From assembly GCA_023391285.1 (NCBI GenBank), contig JAEWBF010000127.1:1-62854 (forward strand): DNA of 62,854 nucleotides, read 5' to 3'. Positions within the stretch are counted from its first letter, which is position 1, and each line of letters opens with the position of its first letter. Of this stretch, positions 34,385-43,710 are shown piece by piece. The notes beneath the pieces were generated by a model. The model ran no database searches, was not told where the DNA came from, and worked only from the letters and a program-made list of their open reading frames with translations. This DNA comes from Verrucomicrobiota bacterium (GTDB lineage: Bacteria > Verrucomicrobiota > Verrucomicrobiia > Opitutales > Opitutaceae). The translations under genes and the position numbers were made by a program.

Positions 34385-35457
34385 AATCCACCACACTCGC
34401 GGAGCTCGGCCTCCCTTCCCAACTGCCTCTCCCCCGACGCCGCGACTGGCGCATCGGCGTCATTGGTCTCGGCGGCATTTCCCGCGCCCACCTCCCCGCC
34501 TACCACGCCGCCGGCTGGTCCGTGGTCTCCGCCTCCGATCTCGATCCGGCGCGGCGCGAAGCCGCTGCCCAGGACTTCAAGATTCCTACGCTTCACGAGG
34601 ACTATCGCCGCGTCATCGAAGATCCACACGTGCAGGTCATTTCACTCCTCACCCAGCCCGCCGTCCGCGAAGAGATCGTCGCCGCCTGCGCCGCCGCCGG
34701 CAAACCGCTCCTCACCGAAAAACCCCTCGCCCTCGATCTCGCCGCCTGCGAACGCATGATCTCCGCGGCTCACGCCGCCAACATCCCTTTCGCCGTCAGT
34801 CAGAACTATCGCTGGCTGCCCGCGCCTTTCGCCGCGCTAGGACTCATTGGCGCAGGTTGGATTGGACAGCCCTACTTCGCCAAAATCGAGCTGCATGGAA
34901 CGCAGGATCGCGATCTGGCCGAGCACCCGTTCTACAGCACGTGCCGCGACTTCCTGACCGTGCAGTGGAACAGCCATCTCGCCGACCTCGTCCGCGGCTT
35001 CATGGGCCGCGACGCCCAGCGCGTGCTCGCCCGCACCAGCCGCATGCCCGACCAGGCGTTCGCCGCCGACAACTTCCTGACGAGTCTCATCGACTTCGGC
35101 AACGAGGGCACCGGCCTTATCGTTCACAACGAATTGCACCGCGGCGGCCTCAACGCCAACGAGGTCCGCATCGAAGGAGATCAAGGCACGCTCACATTTC
35201 CTCTCTGGGGCAAAACGCTGACACTTCGCTCCGATCGTCTCGGTTCTGAACCTCGTGTGCTGGACTGCGCGCCCGAAGGTTTTCTCGACAGCTTTTGCGG
35301 CCCGATGGCCGATCTGCTGATTTCCCTCGAAGAAACCCGCGAGCCGCTCGTCAGCGCCCGCCGCAACGTCGCCACCATCCACCAGATTCTCGCCGAGGAT
35401 CTATCTGCGCGAAACCGCGCCAGATGGGAGCCGCTGCAGCTTTCCCGCTGCACATAA
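34381..35457 (+). CDS. Gfo/Idh/MocA-family oxidoreductase
   Basis: 358 residues. Rossmann motif IGVIGLGGISRAHLPAY near residues 25-41, LTEKPLALDL with the conserved Lys, and SQNYRWLP. HLADLVRGFMG lies where the family has its H-x-x-D segment. NAD(P)-dependent sugar dehydrogenase-like, cytoplasmic. Coupled to the cupin gene and placed opposite the AraC regulator, forming a small unit at the edge of the sugar locus. Paralogous to the proteins at 27179 and 28225, but not a close copy. Confidence 0.9.
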   Translation: MKSTTLAELGLPSQLPLPRRRDWRIGVIGLGGISRAHLPAYHAAGWSVVSASDLDPARREAAAQDFKIPTLHEDYRRVIEDPHVQVISLLTQPAVREEIVAACAAAGKPLLTEKPLALDLAACERMISAAHAANIPFAVSQNYRWLPAPFAALGLIGAGWIGQPYFAKIELHGTQDRDLAEHPFYSTCRDFLTVQWNSHLADLVRGFMGRDAQRVLARTSRMPDQAFAADNFLTSLIDFGNEGTGLIVHNELHRGGLNANEVRIEGDQGTLTFPLWGKTLTLRSDRLGSEPRVLDCAPEGFLDSFCGPMADLLISLEETREPLVSARRNVATIHQILAEDLSARNRARWEPLQLSRCT

Positions 35458-36079
35458 ACCTCGTTCGGTCGCTCCGAGCGAAGCGAAGCGCCCGATGACC
35501 ATCGCCGCAGAACATTCTTCGCGTCTCCTGAAAGGCACAGGGAGCGGCGGCTATTTCGCTCTGCCCAAGGGCGTGCCGCACCACGCTGCCTCGTGCAACT
35601 CAGGCCGTTGCGCGCGCACCTTCCGGCGGGGCTTTTTCTTACCGATAGCCCCTTAGGGAATCCCTGAGGTCGGTCCGAGCGGTTGCCTGCCTTATACCCC
35701 AGGGGATTCGCCCGTGTTAGAACATTCCCCGTCCGCCGCGCCCGCGCGACCGCATCCTCGGTCTCCCGTCTGCCTCGCGGGTTCTCACACCAGCTTCGAT
35801 GACTTCCATTTTCCCGCCGCGGCCATGCCCGCCGGTTCGCTACCGCTTCTCCGGTTTTCGCGCTCTGCTTTGTGGCAGCGCGATGCGATTCGATTGCGCG
35901 CGCTTCTCTCTCACCCCTACGCGTCGCCGTCTGGGATGTTCCCGCGACCGCGACAGTTCCGCCGCATCCTCGAACGGCCGATCAGGGAAAAGAGCAGGCC
36001 GCCCGGGCGATCATGCACCGAGCCGTCCTGTCTCTAGGGCCAAACATTCGGTGTTCCTGAGTTCTTCACCTACCTCCAC
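35458..36079. other. 622-base intergenic region without a convincing gene
   Basis: Between the Gfo/Idh gene and the giant secreted protein. A weak open frame (35714-36037) has no recognisable motif, is arginine/serine/proline-rich and looks like chance. The segment at 35640-35710 holds two palindromes, described separately. Stretches near 35470-35500 (GGTCGCTCCGAGCGAAGCGAAGCG) look like repeat debris. This is the natural place for the promoter of the gene at 36080. Confidence 0.55.
35651..35708. promoter_or_regulatory. Two palindromes: CCTTAGGGA-A-TCCCTGAGG and TACCCCAGGGGATT
   Basis: The first (35651-35669) has nine-base arms with one mismatch. The second is centred near 35701. They lie about 40 bases apart, some 370 bases before the giant secreted gene. 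They may be binding sites for a dimeric regulator; no regulator could be assigned. Confidence 0.35.
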
Positions 36080-39000
36080 ATGAATCTCCGCTCCTTCCTG
36101 GTCGCTGTGAGCGCACTCCTCGCCGCCGCGACCGCTTCCGCTTACAACTTCTCCCTCAGCCAGCTCCAAGGCGTGACGTTGACGCAGTCGACCTCACTCC
36201 AGTTTGGCCCCGACCACCGGCTCTACGTCTCGCAAGTCGACGGCTTGATCAAAGCCCTCACAATCCAACGCCTCGGCCCCAACAACTACCAGGTCACCGC
36301 CACCGAGAACATCGACCTCGTCAAAAACATCCCGAACTACGACGACAGCGGCGTTCGCAACTTCACACTGAACAAGCGCCAGGTCACCGGGATCCTCGTC
36401 GTCGGCACCGCCAACAATCCCGTCATCTACGTCAGCTCCAGCGATCCTCGCATCGGTGGAGGCAGCGGCGGCGAGAACGACCTCAACCTCGACACCAACT
36501 CCGGCATCATCTCCCGCCTCACACGCGTGAATGGTTCATGGACCAAGGTCGACATCGTCCGCGGCCTCCCTCGCTCCGAAGAAAACCACGCCAACAACGG
36601 CCTCCAACTCGACCCCGTCACCAACACGCTCTACGTCGCCCAAGGCGGCAACACCAACGCCGGCGGGCCTTCCATCAACTTCGCCTACATGGGCGAAACC
36701 GCCCTCGCCGCCGCCATCCTTTCGATCGACCTCACCGCCATCGAAGCGCTTCCGATCAAGACCGATCCTTACGGCCAGAAATATCTCTACGATCTTCCGA
36801 CGCTCAACGATCCCAATCCGTCCCGCGCGCACAATCCCGACGGTTCCGACGTCAACGATCCCTTCGGCGGCAACGACGGTCTCAACCAAGCCAAGCTCGT
36901 TCCCGGCGGGCCCGTCCAAGTTTACTCCCCCGGCTGGCGCAATCCCTACGATCTCGTCATCACCAAAACTCCCGGCCGCGAGGGCCGCATGTATTCCTTC
37001 GATAACGGCGCCAACGTGGGTTGGGGCGGCTATCCGAAAAACGAAGGTCCCGGCGGCACCGTCACCAACGAATACGTCGAGGGCGAACCCGGTCAGGTAA
37101 ACGACAAGGATGGTCTCTACCGCGTCACGCCAGGCTTCTATCGCGGCCACCCCAATCCCCTTCGCGCGAACCCCGCCGGCGCCGGCTGGTTCCATTTCGA
37201 TTCCTCTCTGCCGCCCGGCTCGCAAAAAATCTTCTCCCTCAATCCCACCTCCGACTGGCCCGCCGTCCCCGTCTCCATGGCCAATCCCGTCGAGGGCGAC
37301 TTCCGTCTTCCCGGCGTCGCCGACGGCGCGCTCCTCACCTACACCGAATCCACCAACGGCCTCACCGAATACGTCGCCACCAACTTCGGCGGCGAAATGC
37401 AGGGCAATCTCATCGCCGCCGGCTACGACGGAAAACTCCTCCGCATCGCCCTCTCCGAAAACGGCAACTCCGTCACCAACGGCGTCGAATTCCTCGCCAC
37501 CGGTTTCGGCAATCAACCGCTCGATGTCACCGCACCCGACCCCGGTCACGGCGCCCCCTTCGTCGGCACGATCTGGGTGGTCCACTACTCGCCCGCCAAG
37601 ATCACCATTCTCGAACCCGCCGACTTCGACTCTCCCGGCGGCTCCAATTGCACGGGCATAAATTCCTTCGATGTCGACGAAGACGGCGACGGCTTCAGCA
37701 ACGCCGACGAAATCGCCAACAACTCCGATCCGTGCTCCGGCGCGATTCGTCCACCCGACTTCGACGGCGACAACGTCTCCGATCTCCTCGATCCCGACGA
37801 CGATAACGACGGCATTCCCGACCTCCAGGACCGTTTTCCCGTCGACCCGTTCAACGGCATCAACCTCGCCACCCCGCTCCACTACGAGCTCTTCAACGAC
37901 TACGGCGTCGGCTTCTACGGCGTCGGGTTTACCGGGCTCATGATGAACCCGGGCGAAAACTACCTGCAGCGCCGCAGCGCCGACAACATCATCGCCGGCG
38001 GCACCGCGGGTCTCTTCACCATCGCCCAAGCCAGCACCGGCACTCCGCGCGGCTCCGCCAACTCGCAAAAGGACGCCTATCACTTCGCCATCCCGTCCAA
38101 CGCCTACACCGCACCTTACCTCGTCAGCATCCGGCTCGCGGGCCCGTTCTTCAGCAGCACGCCCACCGGCTCGCAACGACAGGGCGTTTACGTCGGCAAT
38201 GGCGATCAGGACAACTACGTCTCCATCGCGCTCCACGCCAACAACGGCGCCGGCGGCATCGAGGTCGTGCACGAATCCGCCGGCGTCATTGTTGCCGAAA
38301 CCATCTATCCTTTCCCGCAACTCGACGCGTCCTCGATCGTCGACGTCTTCTTCCAGATCGATCCGATCAATGGCACTGTCCTTCCGCTTTATCAGCTCGA
38401 AGGCGAAGCCGCTCTCACCGCCCTCGGTTCGCCTATTTCCGTCGAGGGCTTGCTCCTCGACGCCATCGCCGGCCCCAGCCCGCTCGCCATCGGCGCATTC
38501 GCCAACCGCGGCAGCAGCGATCCGGCATTCCCCGCCACGTTCGACTACTTCGACGTCTCACCGATCTCCTCCACCGCCATCGCCAAGATCACGGTCGATC
38601 CGACCGGCTCCAACATGGCGACGTCCAGCACGTTCAACACCGGCTCATTCAAGATCGAAAACCTCTCCACCGGCGCCCAACAGATCCAACACGTTCACAT
38701 CGATATCAGCACGTCCGTCCTGCCGGATCTCGTCTTCGATACCAATGGCGCCGCCGGCGATCCGGTCGCCAAAAACTTTACCCCCAACAGCGCCACCGGC
38801 GGCGTCGTTCTCGCCAGCGGCAGCGCGACTCAGCCGCACAACGGCGTCGATGCCAACGACGGCTTCGACGCGGTTACGATGGACTTCTCCGCCTTCCCGG
38901 TGAACGGAGTCTTCACGTTCTCCATCGATATCGATCCCAACAACGTCAAGGGCGTCGCCCAACCCGGCGAACGCGATTCCGCCAGCGTCTCCGGCCTCGA

Positions 39001-42000
39001 GCTCGCCGGCGCGACTGCGACCGTCACCTTCAACGACGGCTCCACGTTCCGCACGCGTCTCAGCCGCATCGAAAACAGCGTCGACGGCTCCTACGGCTGG
39101 CTGCGCGCCGACCAACCGCCACAGCCTTCCATCGCCATCATCGGCCAGACATCGCCGTTCACCACCAACCAGGCAGCCCAAACCGTCCGCGTCTTCGGCC
39201 CGCCCGGCCTCAACGTCTCGCTCGTCATCCTCGAATCCGGTCTCTACCTCGGCGGCGTCCCCGGCGGCGGCTACAACGTTCAGCCTTACGACACCAACAC
39301 CGTCATCAAGGTCACCGAAAAGTCCGCCGTCATCGCCGAACCGGGCTACGTCGACATCCCCGTCACGCTCACCCAAACCGAGCTCAAGGCCGGCTACAAC
39401 TTGATCACCGCCACCCTCGCCTCCGGCGGAATCAAGGGCCCTGCCTCGCGCACGCTCATCGCACGCTACGATCCGACGTTCACCGGCGGTGACACCCAGC
39501 CGCCAACCGCTCCCGGCAATCTCGCCGCGTCGAGCGTGACGTCGCGCAGCGTTTCGCTCAGCTGGTCGGCGTCCACCGACAACGTCGGCGTCGTCGCCTA
39601 CGACGTCCTCCGCAACGGCGCGCTCCTCACCACCGTATTGGGACTTAACTACACCGACATCGGCCTCGATCCCGGCACCGCCGTGAACTACTCGGTCGTC
39701 GCTCGCGATCCGACCGGCAACACCTCCCCCGCCGCCACCACGTCCGCCACCACGATTTCCCGTGGCACCGTGGCGCTTCGCGTGAATGTCGGCGGTCCGT
39801 CGTTTGTCGATAGCTTCGGGGCCACCTGGGCCGCCGACAACGGTTTCAACACCGGCATGACGTCGAGCACCACGCAGTCGATCGATCGCACCGTTGACGA
39901 CACGATCTTCAAAACCCGCCGCCTCGACTCCCAGTCCGCCGCACCCGATCTCATCTACTCTTTCAACGTCCCGAACGGCGACTACGAGGTGCAGCTCTTC
40001 TTCGCCGAAAACGACACCGCCAACGCCGCCGTCGGCAAACGCGTCTTCGACGTCTCGCTCGAAGGCACGCTCGCCCTCGACAACTTCGACATCTTCGCCA
40101 GCGCCGGTGCGCCGTTCACCGCTGTCATCGCCACCACGACCACGTCGGTCAGCGACGGCCAGCTCAACATTCACTTCGGCCGCGTCACCGGCAATCCCCA
40201 GGTCAACGCCATCAAAGTCATCGCGCTCCCGCCCGCCGAAGACATTCCGCCGTCCACCCCCGGCAATCTCCACACGGTCAACATCACCGCGAGTGCCATC
40301 AGCCTCGAATGGGACGAAGCCACCGACAACGTCGGCGTCACCGGGTATCAGATTTCTCGCGACGGCATCGTCGTCCAGACTGTCTCCGGCTTGTCGTTCA
40401 CCGACACCGGCCTCGCCGCCAACACGACCTACACCTACGAGGTCCGCGCGCGCGACGCCGCCGGGAATCTCTCGAATCCCGCCACGCTGAGCGCCACCAC
40501 GCTCGAACCGTCCGGCGACGATACCACGCCGCCCTCCGCACCCGGACCGCTCGTATTCTCGAGCGTCACCCCCAGCTCCGTCACGCTCACCTGGACCGCC
40601 GCGACCGATGACGTCGGCGTCACCGGCTATCGCGTTTCCCGCAACGGCGTGCTGCTCGATACCGTCACCGTCCTCACCTTCACCGACACCGGTCTGTCGC
40701 CAAATACCGAATACGCCTACTCGATCGTCGCCGTCGACGCCGTGAACAATGCCTCCACCGCCAGCACCGGCACGGTGACCACCGCCAGCACGCCGACGCC
40801 CAACGCCATCCGCATCAACGCCGGCGGCGGCTCCTACACCGACAGCTTCGGCAACACCTGGGCCGCCGACACCGGCTACAACACGGGCACGGCCAAGGCT
40901 TGGCCCAACACGCTAACCGTTAGCGGCACGAGCGATCCCGTGCTGTTCCGCAGCGAACGCTACGATCCCGCGCCGAGTCCCGAGCTCTCCTACAGTCTCA
41001 ACGTCCCGAACGGCACCTACCTCGTTCGCCTCCACATGGCCGAGACGTTTGCGAATACCTCCGGCCCAGGCTTGCGCGTCTTTGACGTCGATATCCAGGG
41101 CGCGCGCGCTTTCGAAGATGTCGATATCTTCGTCCGCGCCGGCGGCGCCAATATCGCCGTCGCCCTCGAGAAAACCGTCACCGTCTCGTCCGGTCAGCTG
41201 ACGATCACCTTCCTCCACCAGGTCGAAAATCCGAAGGTCAACGCCATCGAAATCATCCCGACCGGCGGCTCGCCCAGCGACACCCAACCGCCCACCCAAC
41301 CGGGGCCGCTTTCCTTCACCAACGTGAGCGCGACCAGCGTTACCGTCGGTTGGACCGCGTCGACCGACAACGTCGGCGTCACCGCCTATCGCGTTTCGCG
41401 CAACGGCACTCAGATCGGCACCACCGCAACGTTGTCGTTCACCGACTCCACCGTCGCCAGCAATACCACGTATTCCTACTCCGTCGTCGCCGTCGACGCC
41501 GCGGGCAATGTCTCCACCGCGCGCACGGGCTCAGTGACCACCGATCCCGCGCCGCCCGCACCCAATCTCGCCATTCGCGTCAACGCCGGCGGCCCCACCT
41601 ACGTGGACTCGGTCGGAAACACGTGGTCTGCCGATTTTGGATACAACACCGGCAAGTCCTCCACCGACTCCGCCACCGTCACCGGCACGCCCGATCCGCA
41701 ACTCTTCAAGACCCTGCGCTTCGACGACGTTGCCACCCCGCATCTCGTTTACGCCTTCAACGTGCCCAACGGCAATTACCTCGTCCGCCTCCACATGGCC
41801 GAAACGAGCGGCTCCGCCAAGGCGCCCGGCAAACGCATCTTCGACATCGATATTCAGGACATCCGCGCGTTCGACGACGTCGACATCTTCGTCCTCGCCG
41901 GCGGCGGCAACAAAGCGCTCGTCCTCGAATCCGAAGCCGAAGTCACCAACGGCCAGATCGCCATCAAGCTGATCCCGCAGGTCAACGTCTCGCGCATCCA

Positions 42001-43546
42001 CGCGCTCGAGATCCTCTCACTCGACGCAGCGGACGATGAGCCGCCCACCACGCCCGGTCCGCTCGCGTTCAGCGACGTCACGCCTTCCAGCGTCACCGTG
42101 AGCTGGCCCGCGGCCACCGACAATGTCGGCGTGATCGGCTACGTGGTTTCCCGCAACGGCGCCGTCCTCGGCTCCGTCAGCGGCACGAGCTACACGGACA
42201 CCACCGTCAGCCCATCCACCAACTACACCTACTCGATCGTCGCCTTCGACGCCGCCGACAACGTCTCGCCACCTCGCACCGGCAACGTCGCCACCCCCGC
42301 GGTCGGCGGCTCTCTTCCCAGCATCCGCGTCAACGCGGGCGGTCCCGCTTACACCGACTCTGCCGGCAACACGTGGTCTGCCGATTTTGGATACAACACC
42401 GGCAAGTCTTCCACCGACTCCGCTACCGTCACCGGCACGCCCGATCCGCAGCTCTTCAAGACGCTTCGCTTCGACGACAAGCCCACCACGCCGGACCTCA
42501 TCTACACCTTCGACGTCCCGAACGGCATCTACCTCGTCCGGCTTCTGACGGCAGAAACCAGCGGCACCAACAAGGCGCCCGGCAAACGCGTCTTCGACGT
42601 CGACATTCAAAACCAGCGAGCCTTCGACGATGTCGACATCTTCGTCCTCGCCGGCGGCGGCAACAAAGCCCTCACCCTCGAAAAGGAAACCACCGTCACC
42701 AACGGCCAAATCTCGATCCGCTTCATCCCGCAGGTGAATCTGCCGCGCGTCCACGCGATCGAGATCGTCCCCGCCACCGCCACCCCTCCCGCCGATTCCC
42801 AACCGCCTTCCGCGCCGGGCACGCTGACCTTCTCCGACGTCACCGCCACGAGCGTGAAACTCAATTGGACCGCTGCCACCGACAACGTCGGCGTAACCGA
42901 ATATCAAATACTCCGGAACGGCACGCCTGTCACCACCGTTACCGGCCTGACGTTCACCGACACCGGCCTCTCCGCGGCGACCACTTACAACTACTCCGTC
43001 ATCGCCCGCGACGCCGCCGGCAATTCATCCGCTCCCAGTTCCGCCTCGATCGCCACCGCCTCCGGCGGCGAGCCACCCGCTGCACTCCGCGTCAACGCCG
43101 GCGGCCCCACCTACGTCGACACGCTCGGCCGAACCTGGTCCGCCGACACCGGCTACAACACCGGCACCGCCAAAACGTGGTCCTCCACGCTGACCGTTGC
43201 CGGCACCAGCGACCAAACTCTTTTCCGCACGGAACGCTACGATCCTTCCGCCCCACCCGAGCTCAACTACTCTTTCGACGTCCCGAACGGCGACTACCTC
43301 GTCCGTCTCTACCTGGCCGAGACCTACGTCAACACCAGCGCACCCGGCGAACGCGTGTTCGACGTCGGTATTCAAGGCCACGTCCGTTTCGAGAACATCG
43401 ACATCTACTCCGCCGCCGGCGGCCCAAATCGCGTGCTCGTCCTTCAATCCTCGGAAACCGTCTCTTCCGGCACCCTTTCCATCGACTTCCACCACCAGGT
43501 CGAAAACCCCAAGGTTAACGCCATCGAGATCCTCCCCGTGTTGTAA
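36080..43546 (+). CDS. Giant secreted protein: sugar-dehydrogenase-type propeller, thrombospondin-3 repeats, six FN3 and five malectin domains
   Basis: 2,488 residues. Signal peptide MNLRSFLVAVSALLAAATAS-A. Residues about 25-520 look like the beta-propeller of glucose/sorbosone dehydrogenases (GPDHRLYVSQVDGLI, NGLQLDPVTNTLYVAQGG, SPGWRNPYDLVITK). Near 555-615 are calcium-binding thrombospondin type-3 repeats (DVDEDGDGFSNADE, DPDDDNDGIPDLQDRFP). A middle region of about 500 residues is of unknown fold. The C-terminal 1,350 residues alternate FN3 domains ('PPT.PG.L...V...SV...W.A.TDNVGV') and malectin domains ('RVNAGGP.Y.DS.GNTW.AD.GYNTG... VPNG.Y.VRL...AE'). Malectin domains bind oligosaccharides, so this is probably a surface or secreted glycan-binding or glycan-oxidising protein. 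No sortase, PEP-CTERM or membrane anchor is visible at the C-terminus. Confidence 0.87.
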   Translation: MNLRSFLVAVSALLAAATASAYNFSLSQLQGVTLTQSTSLQFGPDHRLYVSQVDGLIKALTIQRLGPNNYQVTATENIDLVKNIPNYDDSGVRNFTLNKRQVTGILVVGTANNPVIYVSSSDPRIGGGSGGENDLNLDTNSGIISRLTRVNGSWTKVDIVRGLPRSEENHANNGLQLDPVTNTLYVAQGGNTNAGGPSINFAYMGETALAAAILSIDLTAIEALPIKTDPYGQKYLYDLPTLNDPNPSRAHNPDGSDVNDPFGGNDGLNQAKLVPGGPVQVYSPGWRNPYDLVITKTPGREGRMYSFDNGANVGWGGYPKNEGPGGTVTNEYVEGEPGQVNDKDGLYRVTPGFYRGHPNPLRANPAGAGWFHFDSSLPPGSQKIFSLNPTSDWPAVPVSMANPVEGDFRLPGVADGALLTYTESTNGLTEYVATNFGGEMQGNLIAAGYDGKLLRIALSENGNSVTNGVEFLATGFGNQPLDVTAPDPGHGAPFVGTIWVVHYSPAKITILEPADFDSPGGSNCTGINSFDVDEDGDGFSNADEIANNSDPCSGAIRPPDFDGDNVSDLLDPDDDNDGIPDLQDRFPVDPFNGINLATPLHYELFNDYGVGFYGVGFTGLMMNPGENYLQRRSADNIIAGGTAGLFTIAQASTGTPRGSANSQKDAYHFAIPSNAYTAPYLVSIRLAGPFFSSTPTGSQRQGVYVGNGDQDNYVSIALHANNGAGGIEVVHESAGVIVAETIYPFPQLDASSIVDVFFQIDPINGTVLPLYQLEGEAALTALGSPISVEGLLLDAIAGPSPLAIGAFANRGSSDPAFPATFDYFDVSPISSTAIAKITVDPTGSNMATSSTFNTGSFKIENLSTGAQQIQHVHIDISTSVLPDLVFDTNGAAGDPVAKNFTPNSATGGVVLASGSATQPHNGVDANDGFDAVTMDFSAFPVNGVFTFSIDIDPNNVKGVAQPGERDSASVSGLELAGATATVTFNDGSTFRTRLSRIENSVDGSYGWLRADQPPQPSIAIIGQTSPFTTNQAAQTVRVFGPPGLNVSLVILESGLYLGGVPGGGYNVQPYDTNTVIKVTEKSAVIAEPGYVDIPVTLTQTELKAGYNLITATLASGGIKGPASRTLIARYDPTFTGGDTQPPTAPGNLAASSVTSRSVSLSWSASTDNVGVVAYDVLRNGALLTTVLGLNYTDIGLDPGTAVNYSVVARDPTGNTSPAATTSATTISRGTVALRVNVGGPSFVDSFGATWAADNGFNTGMTSSTTQSIDRTVDDTIFKTRRLDSQSAAPDLIYSFNVPNGDYEVQLFFAENDTANAAVGKRVFDVSLEGTLALDNFDIFASAGAPFTAVIATTTTSVSDGQLNIHFGRVTGNPQVNAIKVIALPPAEDIPPSTPGNLHTVNITASAISLEWDEATDNVGVTGYQISRDGIVVQTVSGLSFTDTGLAANTTYTYEVRARDAAGNLSNPATLSATTLEPSGDDTTPPSAPGPLVFSSVTPSSVTLTWTAATDDVGVTGYRVSRNGVLLDTVTVLTFTDTGLSPNTEYAYSIVAVDAVNNASTASTGTVTTASTPTPNAIRINAGGGSYTDSFGNTWAADTGYNTGTAKAWPNTLTVSGTSDPVLFRSERYDPAPSPELSYSLNVPNGTYLVRLHMAETFANTSGPGLRVFDVDIQGARAFEDVDIFVRAGGANIAVALEKTVTVSSGQLTITFLHQVENPKVNAIEIIPTGGSPSDTQPPTQPGPLSFTNVSATSVTVGWTASTDNVGVTAYRVSRNGTQIGTTATLSFTDSTVASNTTYSYSVVAVDAAGNVSTARTGSVTTDPAPPAPNLAIRVNAGGPTYVDSVGNTWSADFGYNTGKSSTDSATVTGTPDPQLFKTLRFDDVATPHLVYAFNVPNGNYLVRLHMAETSGSAKAPGKRIFDIDIQDIRAFDDVDIFVLAGGGNKALVLESEAEVTNGQIAIKLIPQVNVSRIHALEILSLDAADDEPPTTPGPLAFSDVTPSSVTVSWPAATDNVGVIGYVVSRNGAVLGSVSGTSYTDTTVSPSTNYTYSIVAFDAADNVSPPRTGNVATPAVGGSLPSIRVNAGGPAYTDSAGNTWSADFGYNTGKSSTDSATVTGTPDPQLFKTLRFDDKPTTPDLIYTFDVPNGIYLVRLLTAETSGTNKAPGKRVFDVDIQNQRAFDDVDIFVLAGGGNKALTLEKETTVTNGQISIRFIPQVNLPRVHAIEIVPATATPPADSQPPSAPGTLTFSDVTATSVKLNWTAATDNVGVTEYQILRNGTPVTTVTGLTFTDTGLSAATTYNYSVIARDAAGNSSAPSSASIATASGGEPPAALRVNAGGPTYVDTLGRTWSADTGYNTGTAKTWSSTLTVAGTSDQTLFRTERYDPSAPPELNYSFDVPNGDYLVRLYLAETYVNTSAPGERVFDVGIQGHVRFENIDIYSAAGGPNRVLVLQSSETVSSGTLSIDFHHQVENPKVNAIEILPVL
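41621..42478 (+). repeat. Direct repeat of about 108 bp inside neighbouring malectin modules
   Basis: Bases 41621-41728 and 42371-42478 are nearly identical (about five differences) at a period of 750 bases, one FN3-plus-malectin cassette. The other malectin copies have diverged much more, so this pair reflects a recent duplication or gene conversion. Confidence 0.85.
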
Positions 43547-43686
43547 TCGAAAGATTCGACCGCCCCCAGCCACACGATCCGGCCGATAGCATCCTTCGTG
43601 CTTTCTCCTCGGTAGAAGAGCCGGTCAATAGTTGGCGCGCAGCAGCGTGAGAGACGGCCAAAATAAAAGCTGTCACCTCCGCCCAC

Positions 43687-43710
43687 ATTGGTTCGACTAG
43701 CCGGACCAAT
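43687..43710. promoter_or_regulatory. Palindrome ATTGGTTCG-N6-CGGACCAAT at the start of the pentonate operon
   Basis: Nine-base arms with one mismatch, the right arm running into the ATG at 43709. The TGGT...ACCA core is common in GntR-type operators, but no GntR gene is in the window. A folded mRNA would also sequester the start codon. It lies in the 162-base gap after the giant gene. Confidence 0.4.

Noticed and set aside
35714..36037. Small open frame before the giant gene
   Set aside because: No motif, no ribosome site, low-complexity Arg/Ser/Pro composition; probably chance.
36536..38320. 594-codon minus-strand open frame opposite the giant gene
   Set aside because: Val/Gly/Glu-rich antisense shadow; the plus strand has a signal peptide and recognisable domains.
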